Below, piece after piece: positions 9,284 to 18,125 of a stretch of 64,000 nt of DNA (the stretch's first letter is position 1; each line of letters begins with the position of its first letter). The position numbers and the translations under genes are program-made. Under the pieces are notes generated by a model. It was given only the letters and a program-made list of their open reading frames with translations. It made no database searches and was not told where the DNA came from. Source of the stretch: Arthrobacter_H sp030452125. Lineage in GTDB: Bacteria > Actinomycetota > Actinomycetes > Actinomycetales > Micrococcaceae. Where the stretch lies: NCBI GenBank assembly GCA_052379645.1, contig JBQSYU010000001.1; one strand, given 5' to 3'.

Positions 9284-9682
9284 ATGCGTACCGTCGCCAT
9301 TGTCTACTACGGCCGCCACGGCCCCAGCCGCGCCTATGCCCAGGCACTGGAGAATGCCCTGCGCGGTGCGGGGAACCTGGCCGAACAGATCCAGGTGCGT
9401 GACGCCGCGGCCAACGACGTCGTCTTCTACGACGGGCTGGTCCTGGTCGGGCCGCCACTCTTCGGCCGCCTGCATGGCCTGGCCCTGGCCCGCGCGCTCG
9501 CCCCCGAACGCCATAGCGCCGTCGTGGTCCTCGGCGGAAACCGGCCGGCGGAACACTACCGGAAGCTGTTCCGTCCGGCCGAGCGCCCCAGCATCTCCTT
9601 CTTCCAGGAGCAATCCCACCAGGACACCTCGGTGGTCTTTTCCACGGTGGCCCCGGTGGTGGACTGGGCCAGGAAGCTCTAG
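9284..9682 (+). CDS. Flavodoxin-like small protein of unknown function
   Basis: 132 residues starting at ATG 9284 after GAGGAGGC. It opens with a beta strand and loop (VAIVYYGRHGPSRAYAQALENAL) placed as in flavodoxin-like folds, then LVLVGPPLFGRLHGLALARAL and a strand SAVVVLGGNRP. The classic FMN loop TGNT is replaced by GRHGPS, so flavin binding is uncertain. It is part of the ogt operon. I do not recognise a specific family. Confidence 0.7.
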   Translation: MRTVAIVYYGRHGPSRAYAQALENALRGAGNLAEQIQVRDAAANDVVFYDGLVLVGPPLFGRLHGLALARALAPERHSAVVVLGGNRPAEHYRKLFRPAERPSISFFQEQSHQDTSVVFSTVAPVVDWARKL

Positions 9683-9739
9683 GAACGGCCACGGCCTACC
9701 GTGGAGTCACCAGTTCCCCCGAAATCAAGGAGACCACCG

Positions 9740-10369
9740 ATGACCAACACCGATCCTCCCGGAACCACGCAGGAACTGGACCTGCGGGAACTGGATGCCC
9801 CCGAGCGCCACCGGCACGTCCTGGAACGGTATGCGCAGCTGCCGGTCGAGGCGTCCCTTCTTCTGGTCGACGACCGCGACCCGCACGACCTGCGCCACGA
9901 GTTCGAGTCCGAACACCCGGGCAGCCACGAGTGGGAGCAGCTGGCCTCCGGCCCCGGACGGTGGCGTATCCGCCTCACGAAAATGGCCAGCACCCCGCTG
10001 CCTCGGTTGCTACTCGACACCCGGGCCGTGGCCGGGCGAACGGGCGAACCCGGGGTCTCGGGAGCGGTGTGGAACATTCCGGCCCGCGAACGCGACCTCG
10101 ACTCGAACATCATCTCCCTGGAGCCTGGAGGCTCCATCGACGCCTACGCCGGCCCCGAACTCGATGTACTCATCCACGTCCTGGGCGGCGAGGGCACCCT
10201 GGGCACCGAACGCGGGGACGTCCCGCTCTCCCCCGGGTCGCTGGTCTGGTTGCCCCGCCGGTCCCGGCGGTCATTCGCGGCCGGGCCGGGCGGGCTGCGC
10301 TACCTCACGGTGCATCAGCGCCGGCAGTCACTGGTGCTGCGGACCACGCGTCCCGACGCCCCGGCCTGA
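9740..10369 (+). CDS. DUF2249-like plus cupin domain protein
   Basis: 209 residues from ATG 9740 (AAGGAG upstream). Residues 8-80 match the DUF2249 pattern: LDLRELDAPERHRHVLERYAQL, then LLLVDDRDPHDLRHEF, ending EWEQLASGPGRWRIRLTK. DUF2249 domains occur in proteins tied to nitrogen-oxide and redox metabolism. Residues 110-205 form a cupin barrel (LEPGGSIDAYAGPELDVLIHVLGGEGTL), but the usual metal histidines are largely absent, so it may bind ligand rather than catalyse. Last gene of the 7339-10369 run; convergent with panE, 7 bp away. Confidence 0.75.
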   Translation: MTNTDPPGTTQELDLRELDAPERHRHVLERYAQLPVEASLLLVDDRDPHDLRHEFESEHPGSHEWEQLASGPGRWRIRLTKMASTPLPRLLLDTRAVAGRTGEPGVSGAVWNIPARERDLDSNIISLEPGGSIDAYAGPELDVLIHVLGGEGTLGTERGDVPLSPGSLVWLPRRSRRSFAAGPGGLRYLTVHQRRQSLVLRTTRPDAPA

Positions 10370-10376
10370 CCCCTCC

Positions 10377-11294
10377 TCAGGGTGCCGGTGCGGCCGCGGC
10401 CCGCCCGCCGGCCCGGAGCTGCACCAACGTCAGATCCACCAGCGGAGTGTCCACCTCCACGGCGCGGGCCCGCACCTGGAGGTCCCCCAGGATGTGTTCG
10501 GCCTCCGTGGCGTGTCCGGAGACCACATCACGGTAGAGCGAGGAAACGAACGCCGAACCGGGATCGGTGAGCAGACCGACGGCCTGGTCGTGGCTGGCCG
10601 TCTGCGTGCGATGCCCGGCCGCCGCGGCGACGGCCTCGGTTTCGGCGATCGCGGCATCGATATGGGCCCGCCCCCCGGCGGCGAGGATGTTGCCGACACT
10701 GTTGCGGAACAGGCAGGTGACGACCCCGGCGGCGGCAATGAACACCCACTTGTCCCAGAGCGCCTGCAGCACGTCGTTCGTTTCGAAGAGCTCCAGCCCG
10801 GGGACCCGCAGCGTGTCGGAGATCCGTGCAGGCACGGCACTGCCGTCGAAGGTGCCGATGGTCATGGTGGCCAGGTCCGTCATTTGCCGCACGGAACCCT
10901 CCTCGCCCAATGCGGCAATGATCTTCACCAACCCGCCCAGCGGGATTCCGGCCGGCAGGGACCGGATCAGGTCGATATGGCGCATCCCGTTGAGGAAGGG
11001 GACGACGGTGGTCCCGGTGCCGATGAACGGGGCCGCGTCGTCCAGGGCGGCGTCGAGGCCGGTGGCCTTCACGGCCAGCAGGACCAGATCGAATTCCCCG
11101 GCGGACTGACCGGCCGTGATGACCTGGACGGGCAGGACCCGGTCACCGTCCGGGGCCATGAACCGCAGCCCCCCGCGGCGGAGTTCTTCGGCCCGGGCGG
11201 CCCGGACCAGATAGGTGACGTCACGGCCTGCTTCCAGCAGTCGTGCACCAAAAGCACCACCGGTGGCCCCGGCGCCTACGATCAGTATCCTCAT
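10377..11294 (-). CDS. panE: Ketopantoate reductase-family protein
   Basis: Reduces 2-dehydropantoate to pantoate with NADPH in pantothenate/CoA synthesis. 305 residues from ATG 11294; the dinucleotide-binding GAGATGG is at residues 7-13. The substrate-region lysine and asparagine motif is seen in LLAVKATGLDAAL and VVPFLNGMRHID, and the C-terminal all-helical domain has KWVFIAAAGVVTCL. A GTG at 11318 could add eight residues. Some ApbA/PanE homologues act on other substrates, so the symbol is by family. Confidence 0.82.
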   Translation of the reverse strand: MRILIVGAGATGGAFGARLLEAGRDVTYLVRAARAEELRRGGLRFMAPDGDRVLPVQVITAGQSAGEFDLVLLAVKATGLDAALDDAAPFIGTGTTVVPFLNGMRHIDLIRSLPAGIPLGGLVKIIAALGEEGSVRQMTDLATMTIGTFDGSAVPARISDTLRVPGLELFETNDVLQALWDKWVFIAAAGVVTCLFRNSVGNILAAGGRAHIDAAIAETEAVAAAAGHRTQTASHDQAVGLLTDPGSAFVSSLYRDVVSGHATEAEHILGDLQVRARAVEVDTPLVDLTLVQLRAGGRAAAAPAP

Positions 11295-11332
11295 ATCGAC
11301 AGTATCCCCCACCCCCATGCCAGAATGTCCGA

Positions 11333-11869
11333 ATGGACTTGAGTTACTTCTGGACCGGCTGGGAGCCGGTCATACATACCCTGCTCATCGGCATCGTCGG
11401 CTATCTCGTGCTGGTGATCCTGCTCCGGGGGACCGGGCCGCGCACCATGGCGAAAATGACGCCGTTGGACTTCGTCATCGCCGTCACCCTGGGGTCCACC
11501 TTCGGCCGCACCGTCACGGCGGTCGATGTCAGTCTCGCCCAGGCGGTGGCAGCACTGGTGCTGCTCGTCGGGGTGCAGTGGGCCCTGGCAGGTCTCCGGG
11601 CGCGCTGGAACGTCATGCGCCGTGTCCTGGACTCACCCCCGGTGCTGCTCTACTACAACGAGGAACTGCAGCACCGGGCGTTGCGCCGCCACCGGTTGAC
11701 GGAAGCCGATGTGCACACCGCTGCCCGGCAATCGGGGCAGGGGTCCCTGGCGGACGTCCAGGCAGTGGTCCTGCAACAGGACGGCTCGCTGGGAGTCATC
11801 ACCCGTTCCGCGATGGGCGACGGCTCCAGCATCCTGCCCTACGCCGAGCGCGAGGGTGAAGGCCACTAA
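11333..11869 (+). CDS. DUF421 (YetF/YcaP-type) membrane protein
   Basis: 178 residues. Three N-terminal membrane segments include the family signature LLRGTGPRTMAKMTPLDFVIAVTLGSTFGR, followed by a cytosolic domain with VLLYYNEELQHRALRRHRLTEADV and AVVLQQDGSLGVI. Function unknown. It starts 38 bp from the divergent panE start. A second member of the same family is at 46019-46573. Confidence 0.88.
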   Translation: MDLSYFWTGWEPVIHTLLIGIVGYLVLVILLRGTGPRTMAKMTPLDFVIAVTLGSTFGRTVTAVDVSLAQAVAALVLLVGVQWALAGLRARWNVMRRVLDSPPVLLYYNEELQHRALRRHRLTEADVHTAARQSGQGSLADVQAVVLQQDGSLGVITRSAMGDGSSILPYAEREGEGH

Positions 11870-11882
11870 CCCGGGAAAGACA

Positions 11883-11922
11883 AAAAGGGCTTCCCGATTC
11901 CAATGAACCGGGAAGCCCTTTT
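11883..11922. terminator. Bidirectional intrinsic terminator
   Basis: 14-bp perfect stem (11883-11896 with 11909-11922) flanked by A5 on one side and T4 on the other. It lies between the convergent DUF421 gene and tRNA-Ala and can end transcription of both. Confidence 0.85.
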
Positions 11923-11926
11923 CCTG

Positions 11927-12002
11927 TGGTGGAGGTAAGGGGATTCGAACCCCTGACCTTCTGCATGCCATGCAGACGCGCTACCAACTGCGCCATACCC
12001 CC
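11927..12002 (-). tRNA. tRNA-Ala (anticodon GGC)
   Basis: Full cloverleaf on the minus strand, 76 nt including an encoded CCA. The acceptor stem pairs GGGGGTA with TACCTCC and contains the G3-U70 pair that identifies alanine tRNAs. The anticodon loop is ATGGCAT (GGC, reads GCC), and the T-arm is GGGG-TTCGAAT-CCCC. A terminator with a T-run follows its 3' end. Confidence 0.97.
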
Positions 12003-12203
12003 GCAGGTCGTCCCCACCGTCGGCTTCCGACGTCCGGGACGATTCAATAATCTACAGCACCGGCCCCGTGATGCGCCAATCGGGGCCTCCCACGCGGGAG
12101 CGCCACCGGCAGGAGCGCCCCTCCCCTTCACAAGCCCGCGCTGCGGCAGCAGGATGGGTGGAGGACACCACCGTGTCCGTTCCCCCGGACGAAGGGCACC
12201 ACC

Positions 12204-12629
12204 ATGAGCATCGGAATGACCCCCTACCTGAGCTTCGGCGGCAATGCCCGTGAAGCCATGGAATTCTACAAATCAGTTTTCGGCGGCGAGCTGAGCGTGC
12301 TGACCTTCGCCGAGGGCATGGGCGAAAAGGATCCGGAACAGAGCCAAAAAGTCATGCACTCCTCGTTGTTCCTCGAACGGGGCATCCACCTGATGGCCAG
12401 TGATCCGGGCCCGGGATGCGATCCCACCCCGAACGGGACCATCTCGCTGAGTTCGGACGGGTCCGAGGGCGGCGACGGGGACACCCTGCGCGGCTGGTGG
12501 GACCGGCTCGCCGCCGACGCCACCATCACCATGGCACTGGAAGAAGCCCCCTGGGGCGATTCCTTCGGACAACTGACCGATGGGTTCGGCATCAACTGGA
12601 TGTTCAACATCACGGCCGCCCACGGCTAG
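12204..12629 (+). CDS. VOC-family (PhnB-like) protein
   Basis: 141 residues with the two beta-alpha-beta-beta-beta units of the glyoxalase/bleomycin-resistance fold: YLSFGGNAREAMEFYKSVFGGEL at the start and FGQLTDGFGINWMFNI at the end. The PhnB/DUF1338-type subgroup has no settled function and often lacks the metal site. It stands alone after tRNA-Ala; two small hairpins (12062-12087 and 12088-12099) lie in its upstream region, purpose unknown. Confidence 0.85.
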   Translation: MSIGMTPYLSFGGNAREAMEFYKSVFGGELSVLTFAEGMGEKDPEQSQKVMHSSLFLERGIHLMASDPGPGCDPTPNGTISLSSDGSEGGDGDTLRGWWDRLAADATITMALEEAPWGDSFGQLTDGFGINWMFNITAAHG

Positions 12630-12787
12630 GCCCCGGGCCGCCTTCCGGCCCCGGAGGGTGCTGGCTGTTCCGGAGGGGACCAGGACCAGTAGGCTGAAAA
12701 CGGTGGACCAGGCCACCTCGTCCAGGTGCTTCGCCTGCCGTGGCAGCCCCACGGCCCGCGTCCCGACCGCCTCTCAAGAAAGCCGCC

Positions 12788-14170
12788 ATGCGCACAGAAT
12801 CCCGGGACCGCACGAACCCTGCCCCGAAATCGCCCAAACTGGTCTACGCGGTCAGTGCCATCGCAGCGGTCGGGGGTTTCCTCTTCGGCTACGACACCGG
12901 GGTGATCTCCGGGGCCCTGCTGTTCATCAACGACGACTTCTCCCTGACACCGCTCACCGAAGGCGTGGTCGTCAGTTCCATCCTCGTCGGGGCGATCATC
13001 GGCGCCGTGGGATGCGGGCCCCTCGCGGACCGTCATGGACGGAAGAACACCATCATCGCCGCGGCAACCGTCTTCACGATTGGTGCACTGTTGGCGGCCT
13101 TCGCCCCCACGGCGGAACTACTGGTCGTCGCCCGCCTGGTCCTGGGTCTGGCGGTCGGGGCCGCGTCGGTGCTGGTTCCGCTCTTCATCGCCGAAGCAGC
13201 ACCCCCGGCGATCCGCGGTCGGCTGGTTTCGGCCAACCAGCTGCTCATCACCATCGGCATCCTGGCTGCCTACCTGACCAACGCACTGTTCGCCTACGAC
13301 GGCGGATGGCGGTGGATGTTCGGTCTGGGCGTGATTCCGGCGATCGTGTTGGGCGTGGGGATGCTCTTCCTGCCGGAGACCCCCCGGTGGCTCTTCGAGA
13401 AGGGGCGGACCGAGGAGGCCCGCACCGTATTGGGCCGGCTCCGGGACCCGCAGACGGCCGATACCGAGTTCCAGGAGATCCACCGGTCCCTGCACGAGGA
13501 CCTCGAACCCAAGTCCACACTGCGCGACCTCACCACTCCGTGGGTCCGGCCGGCGCTGATCGCCGGCATAGGCGTGTCCATCTTCGGCCAGGCCAGCGGC
13601 ATCAACAGCGTCATCTACTACGCCCCGACGATCTTCAACTCCACCGGGCTCGGAGCCTCCACCGCCATCCTGGGCACCGTGGGCATCGGGGCCGTGAACG
13701 TCGTCATGACCATCGTCGGCATGTCCCTGGTGGACAGGATCGGGCGTCGCATCCTGCTGATGAGCGGATTCGCCGTCATGAGCATCACGCTCCTCGTCCT
13801 CGGCTTCGTGCTCCACGGCGACAGCCTGGACCCCTCGGCCGGGTGGATCGCCATGGTGTGTCTGGCCGTCTACATCGCCGCCTTCGGCGCCAGCGTCGGC
13901 ATCGTCGTCTTCGTGCTGCCCTCCGAGGTCTACCCGCAGCGGATCCGCGGCTCGGCCATGAGCGCCACCCTGATGTGCAACTGGGGCATGAACTTCGTGG
14001 TGTCGCTGACCTTCCTGTCCCTGTTCGACGCGCTCGGCAAGTCGTGGACCTTCTGGCTCTATGCCCTCATCTGTGCGCTGGGCTGGCTCTTCGCCGTCAA
14101 GCTCGTTCCCGAGACCAAGGGACGCAGCCTGGAGGAGATCGAGTCCTGGTCACGGGCGCGGGCGAACTGA
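12788..14170 (+). CDS. Sugar-porter family MFS transporter
   Basis: 460 residues from ATG 12788, 12 membrane segments. Sugar-porter motifs are present: GGFLFGYDTGVISGALLFI in the first helix, DRHGRKNTI after helix 2, LPETPRWLFEKGR at the end of helix 6, VDRIGRR after helix 8 and PETKGRSLEEIE at the C-terminus. It is probably a proton-coupled importer of a hexose, pentose or inositol; the sequence alone does not identify the substrate. An upstream GTG at 12740 would add 16 residues. Confidence 0.9.
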   Translation: MRTESRDRTNPAPKSPKLVYAVSAIAAVGGFLFGYDTGVISGALLFINDDFSLTPLTEGVVVSSILVGAIIGAVGCGPLADRHGRKNTIIAAATVFTIGALLAAFAPTAELLVVARLVLGLAVGAASVLVPLFIAEAAPPAIRGRLVSANQLLITIGILAAYLTNALFAYDGGWRWMFGLGVIPAIVLGVGMLFLPETPRWLFEKGRTEEARTVLGRLRDPQTADTEFQEIHRSLHEDLEPKSTLRDLTTPWVRPALIAGIGVSIFGQASGINSVIYYAPTIFNSTGLGASTAILGTVGIGAVNVVMTIVGMSLVDRIGRRILLMSGFAVMSITLLVLGFVLHGDSLDPSAGWIAMVCLAVYIAAFGASVGIVVFVLPSEVYPQRIRGSAMSATLMCNWGMNFVVSLTFLSLFDALGKSWTFWLYALICALGWLFAVKLVPETKGRSLEEIESWSRARAN

Positions 14171-14183
14171 TGCCCCCTGGGGT

Positions 14184-15419
14184 CTAGTTGGGCCCGGCGG
14201 CCGGGATTTGCGCCGCGGCCGCCTCGGCGGCCGCCCGGACCTTGAAGACCCGGGCGGTCAGCAGTGCCAGGCACAGACCCAGCAGGGCCAGGCCTGCCCC
14301 CAGGAAGGCCGGGGCCTGGTAGCCGAAGCCGAGTTTGATCACCACGGCACCCAGGGCCGCACCGAGGGCGTTGGCGACATTCAGCGCCGAGTGGTTCAAC
14401 GAGGCCGCCAACGATTGGGCCTTCGGCGCCGAATCCATGAGCAGGGCCTGCAGGCTCGGCACCAGGATGGAGCCGGTACCGCCTAGGATGAAGACCAGGA
14501 TCAGGGCGGGCACCGGGTAGGGCGAGAGGACCCCGAAGGCGCTCATGAACACGACCATGGCCGAGGTGGCGATGTAGATGCTGCCATGGACCGACCAGTC
14601 GGCCAGCCTCCCACCCAGCAGGTTCCCCAGGACCATCCCGATCCCGTAGAGGCTCAGGACCAGCGGGACGGCCCCTTTTTCCAGACCGGTGACATCGGTC
14701 AGGGTCGGTGAGATGTAGGAGTAGACGGCGAAGAAGCCCCCGAAGCCGACGATGCCGGTGGCCATCGCCAACCAGACCCGTCCGCTGCGCAACGCGGACA
14801 GTTCCCGGCGGATGCTCGCCCCCTCATGGATCGGGTTGTAGGGGACCCAGAGGCGGATGCAGATCAACGTCAGGACACCGACCAGGGCCACCGAGGCGAA
14901 CATCCACCGCCACCCCAGCTGCTGACCCAGCCAGGTCACCGCGGGCACCCCGAGGACGTTGGCCACCGACAGGCCCATCATGACCCAGGCGATCGCCCGG
15001 CCACGCATGGTGGCGGGGACCAGGTTCCCGGCGAGGATGGCGGCGAGTCCGAAGTAGGCCCCGTGGGGCAGCCCGGAGAGGAAGCGGGTCACCAGCATCG
15101 AATCGTAGGTCGGGGCCAAGAACGAGGAGAAGTTGGCGAGGGTGAAGAACACCATCAGCCAGGACACCATCGTCTTATGCGCCACCCGGGCCCCCAGGGC
15201 GGTCAGCAGCGGGGCCCCGACCACGACGCCGAGGGCGTAGGCGGAAATCATCAGCCCCATGTCGGCGTTGCCGACACCGAGGTCCGTTGCCCCCTCCTGG
15301 AGCAGGCCCATGATGGCGAACTCGGTGGTGCCGATGCCGAATCCGCCCAACGCCAGCGAGACCATGGCAATGAACAGGGGACGCCCGGTAAGCATGGTGT
15401 TATGTGGCGGGTGGGTCAT
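14184..15419 (-). CDS. MFS transporter, DHA1/AraJ-type
   Basis: 411 residues from ATG 15419 (GGTAGGA upstream), 12 membrane segments. The first helix pair contains GGFGIGTTEFAIMGLLQ, typical of AraJ/Bcr-like drug and sugar efflux permeases, and GARVAHKTMVSWLMVFF follows helix 2. Probably exports small molecules; substrate unknown. Convergent with the sugar porter, 13 bp between stops. Confidence 0.87.
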   Translation of the reverse strand: MTHPPHNTMLTGRPLFIAMVSLALGGFGIGTTEFAIMGLLQEGATDLGVGNADMGLMISAYALGVVVGAPLLTALGARVAHKTMVSWLMVFFTLANFSSFLAPTYDSMLVTRFLSGLPHGAYFGLAAILAGNLVPATMRGRAIAWVMMGLSVANVLGVPAVTWLGQQLGWRWMFASVALVGVLTLICIRLWVPYNPIHEGASIRRELSALRSGRVWLAMATGIVGFGGFFAVYSYISPTLTDVTGLEKGAVPLVLSLYGIGMVLGNLLGGRLADWSVHGSIYIATSAMVVFMSAFGVLSPYPVPALILVFILGGTGSILVPSLQALLMDSAPKAQSLAASLNHSALNVANALGAALGAVVIKLGFGYQAPAFLGAGLALLGLCLALLTARVFKVRAAAEAAAAQIPAAGPN

Positions 15420-15564
15420 GCGGCGGTTCCTACCTTCGGGGTTCTGCGGTGGAGGGTGACCGGCCAGGTGCCTCTTTGCCGTCCGTGGCGCGTATCGACC
15501 ACAACAGTCTATGGACCCCGTTCCATTCCCGCACCATCGACGACGCGGAGCCCCGCCCCGGGGC

Positions 15565-16773
15565 TCAGAGGTCGGCCAGTTCCACCCCGGTGTCGGCCAG
15601 CCGCTCCTCAGCCACCGTGCGGCCCACGATGGAACGCAGGGTGTCGTTGACATCCCAGATGTTCACGTTCATGGCCGCCGTAACGACGCCTTCCTCGAGC
15701 CAGAAGGCAATGAACTCCCCCGAGTCCAGGCTCCCCCGGACGACGGCCTGGGCACCGGGCCCGGCATGCCCGACGTATTCCATGCCCAGATCGAACTGGT
15801 CGGTGAAGAAGTAGGGCAGCCAGTCGTAGCGGTCCGCATGCTTCAGGATGGTCTTGGCCGCGAGTTCACCTTGCCGGATGGCGTTGTCCCAGTGCTCGAC
15901 CCGCAGCCGGCCCAATTTGGTGTTCACCGCGTTGGCGAGGTCCCCGGCGGCGAGGATATCGGGATCGCTGGTGCGCAACGACGCGTCCACCAGCACCCCG
16001 TTGTCGGTTTCGAGCCCGGCGGCCTCCGCCAGGGAGGTGGCCGGGACGGCGCCGATGGCAATGAGCACGACGTCGGCCGGCACCTCGCCGTCCGAGGTGT
16101 CCAGGCCGGCGGCCCGTCCGTCCCGTTCGATGATGCCCTTCACCTGGGTGCCCAGGCGCAGCTGGACCCCGTTGCTGCGGTGCACCTCCGCGAAGTGTGC
16201 GCCGATCTTTTCGCCCATGACGTTTTCCAGCGGCGTGTTGTTCGGGGCGACCACGGTCACTTCCATCCCGGCCTGCCGGGCGCTGGCGGCGACTTCGAGG
16301 CCGATCCAGCCGGCCCCGACGACGGCGAGGCGCCCTCCGGCGGCCAGGGCGTCCTTGAGAATCTGCGCATCGCCCAGCCGGCGCAACATCATCACCCCGG
16401 GCAGATCGGTCCCGGGCAGGTCGAGGTGACGCGAATCGGCGCCGGTGGCCAACAGCAACTGGCCATAGGGGAACTCATCCCCCGAATCCAGCCGCACCAC
16501 ATGACGTTGACGGTCGATCTCGGAGGCGTGCCCACCGAGCACCAGGTTCACCTCGTGCGCGGCGTACCATTCGGCGTCGTGCTCGACGCCTGCCTCGGCG
16601 TCCTGCTTGCCCTGGAGGAACTCCTTGGACAGCGGGGGACGCTCATAGGGCGGGGTCGCCTCATCGGCGATCAGGGTGATGCTCCCGGAGTACCCCTGCT
16701 CGCGCAGGGTCTGGGCGGCATGCGATGCCGCGAGTCCCCCACCGATGATGACCGTACCGTCCGATGTTGCCAT
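15565..16773 (-). CDS. FAD-dependent NAD(P)H:ferredoxin reductase-type oxidoreductase
   Basis: 402 residues from ATG 16773 after GGGAGG. The FAD-binding GGGLAASHAAQTLRE lies at about 10-25, YERPPLSKEFLQG near 48, the NAD(P)-binding GAGWIGLEVAASARQAG near 150, and the FAD ribityl motif DILAAGDLA near 270. This matches reductase components (rubredoxin/ferredoxin reductases) of cytochrome P450 or dioxygenase systems. No ferredoxin or oxygenase is adjacent; the nearest Rieske protein is at 51391-51735. The partner is unknown. Confidence 0.9.
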   Translation of the reverse strand: MATSDGTVIIGGGLAASHAAQTLREQGYSGSITLIADEATPPYERPPLSKEFLQGKQDAEAGVEHDAEWYAAHEVNLVLGGHASEIDRQRHVVRLDSGDEFPYGQLLLATGADSRHLDLPGTDLPGVMMLRRLGDAQILKDALAAGGRLAVVGAGWIGLEVAASARQAGMEVTVVAPNNTPLENVMGEKIGAHFAEVHRSNGVQLRLGTQVKGIIERDGRAAGLDTSDGEVPADVVLIAIGAVPATSLAEAAGLETDNGVLVDASLRTSDPDILAAGDLANAVNTKLGRLRVEHWDNAIRQGELAAKTILKHADRYDWLPYFFTDQFDLGMEYVGHAGPGAQAVVRGSLDSGEFIAFWLEEGVVTAAMNVNIWDVNDTLRSIVGRTVAEERLADTGVELADL

Positions 16774-16866
16774 GATGACCTCCCGGCTGATGCTGCTTTT
16801 CCCCGGTATGGGGACTCCTTCCTTCAACGTAGGCCCGTCCCCGCCGGGGTGCAAGCACCGGTGGGA

Positions 16867-18018
16867 TCAGGCCGGCTCGTGCGGGTACCCCAGCGCCCGG
16901 TGCTGGAATTCGAGGATCGCCGGGTTGGCGACCGCACCGTCCCGGATCTCGATGGCCCGGGTGACGGTTTCGCTGTTTCCCCAGGCGTCCGGACCGCCCA
17001 TGACCAGGGGCAGGAACGGCAGAAGTGCCTCGCTGATCTCCCAGCTGGCCGAGTTCCAGAGATAGGACGGGCTGTGGTCCACCGCGTAGTAGTCGATGTT
17101 CTTTCCAACGGTGAACATCGGCTCCGCGAAGGTGGTGGGACGGGCCCAGTCGAAGCCCATTCCCGCGTCGCAGGAGACGTCGATGATCAGGCTGCCCGGT
17201 TCGAACGCCCCCAGGTCCTCCGTGCGCAGATACAGCAACGGGTCGTTGGGGTCCTGCAAGGTGCAGTTCACCACGATGTCGCTTTCGGCCAGGAACGGTG
17301 CCAGCGGGACCCGCCCCCGGTCATCGGTGATGACCTCGGAGAGGTAGGGGCCGCCGTCGTGGTCGAATTGGATCATCTGTGCGGCGTGGATCGGCGCCGC
17401 CACCGAGGCGACCTTGCGGTTGGTGAGCACCCGGATGTCGCTCACCCCGTGGGCCTTCAGCGCGGTGACCGCACCCCGGGCGGTGGCCCCGAAACCGATG
17501 ACGACGGCGGTGAGCCGGCGCCCGTAGTCCCCGGTGACCCCGGTCAGGGCCATCGAATGGATGACCGAGCTGTAGCCGGCGAGCTCGTTGTTCTTATGGA
17601 AGACATGCAGGGAGAACCCGCCGTCACCGGCCCAGTGGTTCATGGCTTCGAAGGCGATCAGCGTCAGCTTCTTGTCGATGGCCAGCTGGGTCATTTCGCG
17701 GTCCTGGACGCAATGCGGCCACCCCCAGAGCGTCTGGCCTTCGTGCAGGTCCTCGAGGTCCCGGGCCTGCGGTTTGGCCAGCAGGACCGTATCGGCGGCA
17801 TCGATGACAGCGGTACGGTTCGATACCCCGCGAACCAGGGTGGTCAGATCGGCGTCGGAATATCCGAACCTCTCCCCGTAGCCCTCCTCCAGAACCATGC
17901 GGGCCCGCAATGCCGGATCGATGCGTTCCAGGTGCGCGGGGTGGATGGGGACGCGATGCTCGTCGACTTTTCGCGATATGCCCAGTACGCCCAGAACGGG
18001 TTCCTTCTCAGTTGCCAT
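16867..18018 (-). CDS. N(5)-(carboxyethyl)ornithine synthase-like alanine dehydrogenase family protein
   Basis: 383 residues from ATG 18018. It belongs to the alanine dehydrogenase/PNT superfamily: an N-terminal catalytic half with DEHRVPIHPAHLERI, and a Rossmann part with VVIGFGATARGAVTALKAHG. It differs clearly from the true Ald at 44813 and has the features of CEOS-type enzymes, which reductively join pyruvate to an amino group of ornithine. The assignment to CEOS is by memory of the family. It stands alone; the FAD reductase start is 93 bp downstream on the same strand. Confidence 0.7.
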   Translation of the reverse strand: MATEKEPVLGVLGISRKVDEHRVPIHPAHLERIDPALRARMVLEEGYGERFGYSDADLTTLVRGVSNRTAVIDAADTVLLAKPQARDLEDLHEGQTLWGWPHCVQDREMTQLAIDKKLTLIAFEAMNHWAGDGGFSLHVFHKNNELAGYSSVIHSMALTGVTGDYGRRLTAVVIGFGATARGAVTALKAHGVSDIRVLTNRKVASVAAPIHAAQMIQFDHDGGPYLSEVITDDRGRVPLAPFLAESDIVVNCTLQDPNDPLLYLRTEDLGAFEPGSLIIDVSCDAGMGFDWARPTTFAEPMFTVGKNIDYYAVDHSPSYLWNSASWEISEALLPFLPLVMGGPDAWGNSETVTRAIEIRDGAVANPAILEFQHRALGYPHEPA

Positions 18019-18125
18019 GGTCCACATCCCTTATCGGGGCGCCGCCCTGGCGCCATTGGCCTTAGGCTACACCGCAGCCGGGCCCACGGTCCCCGGTCCT
18101 AGACTGGCACCATGGGGAAGCCAAC

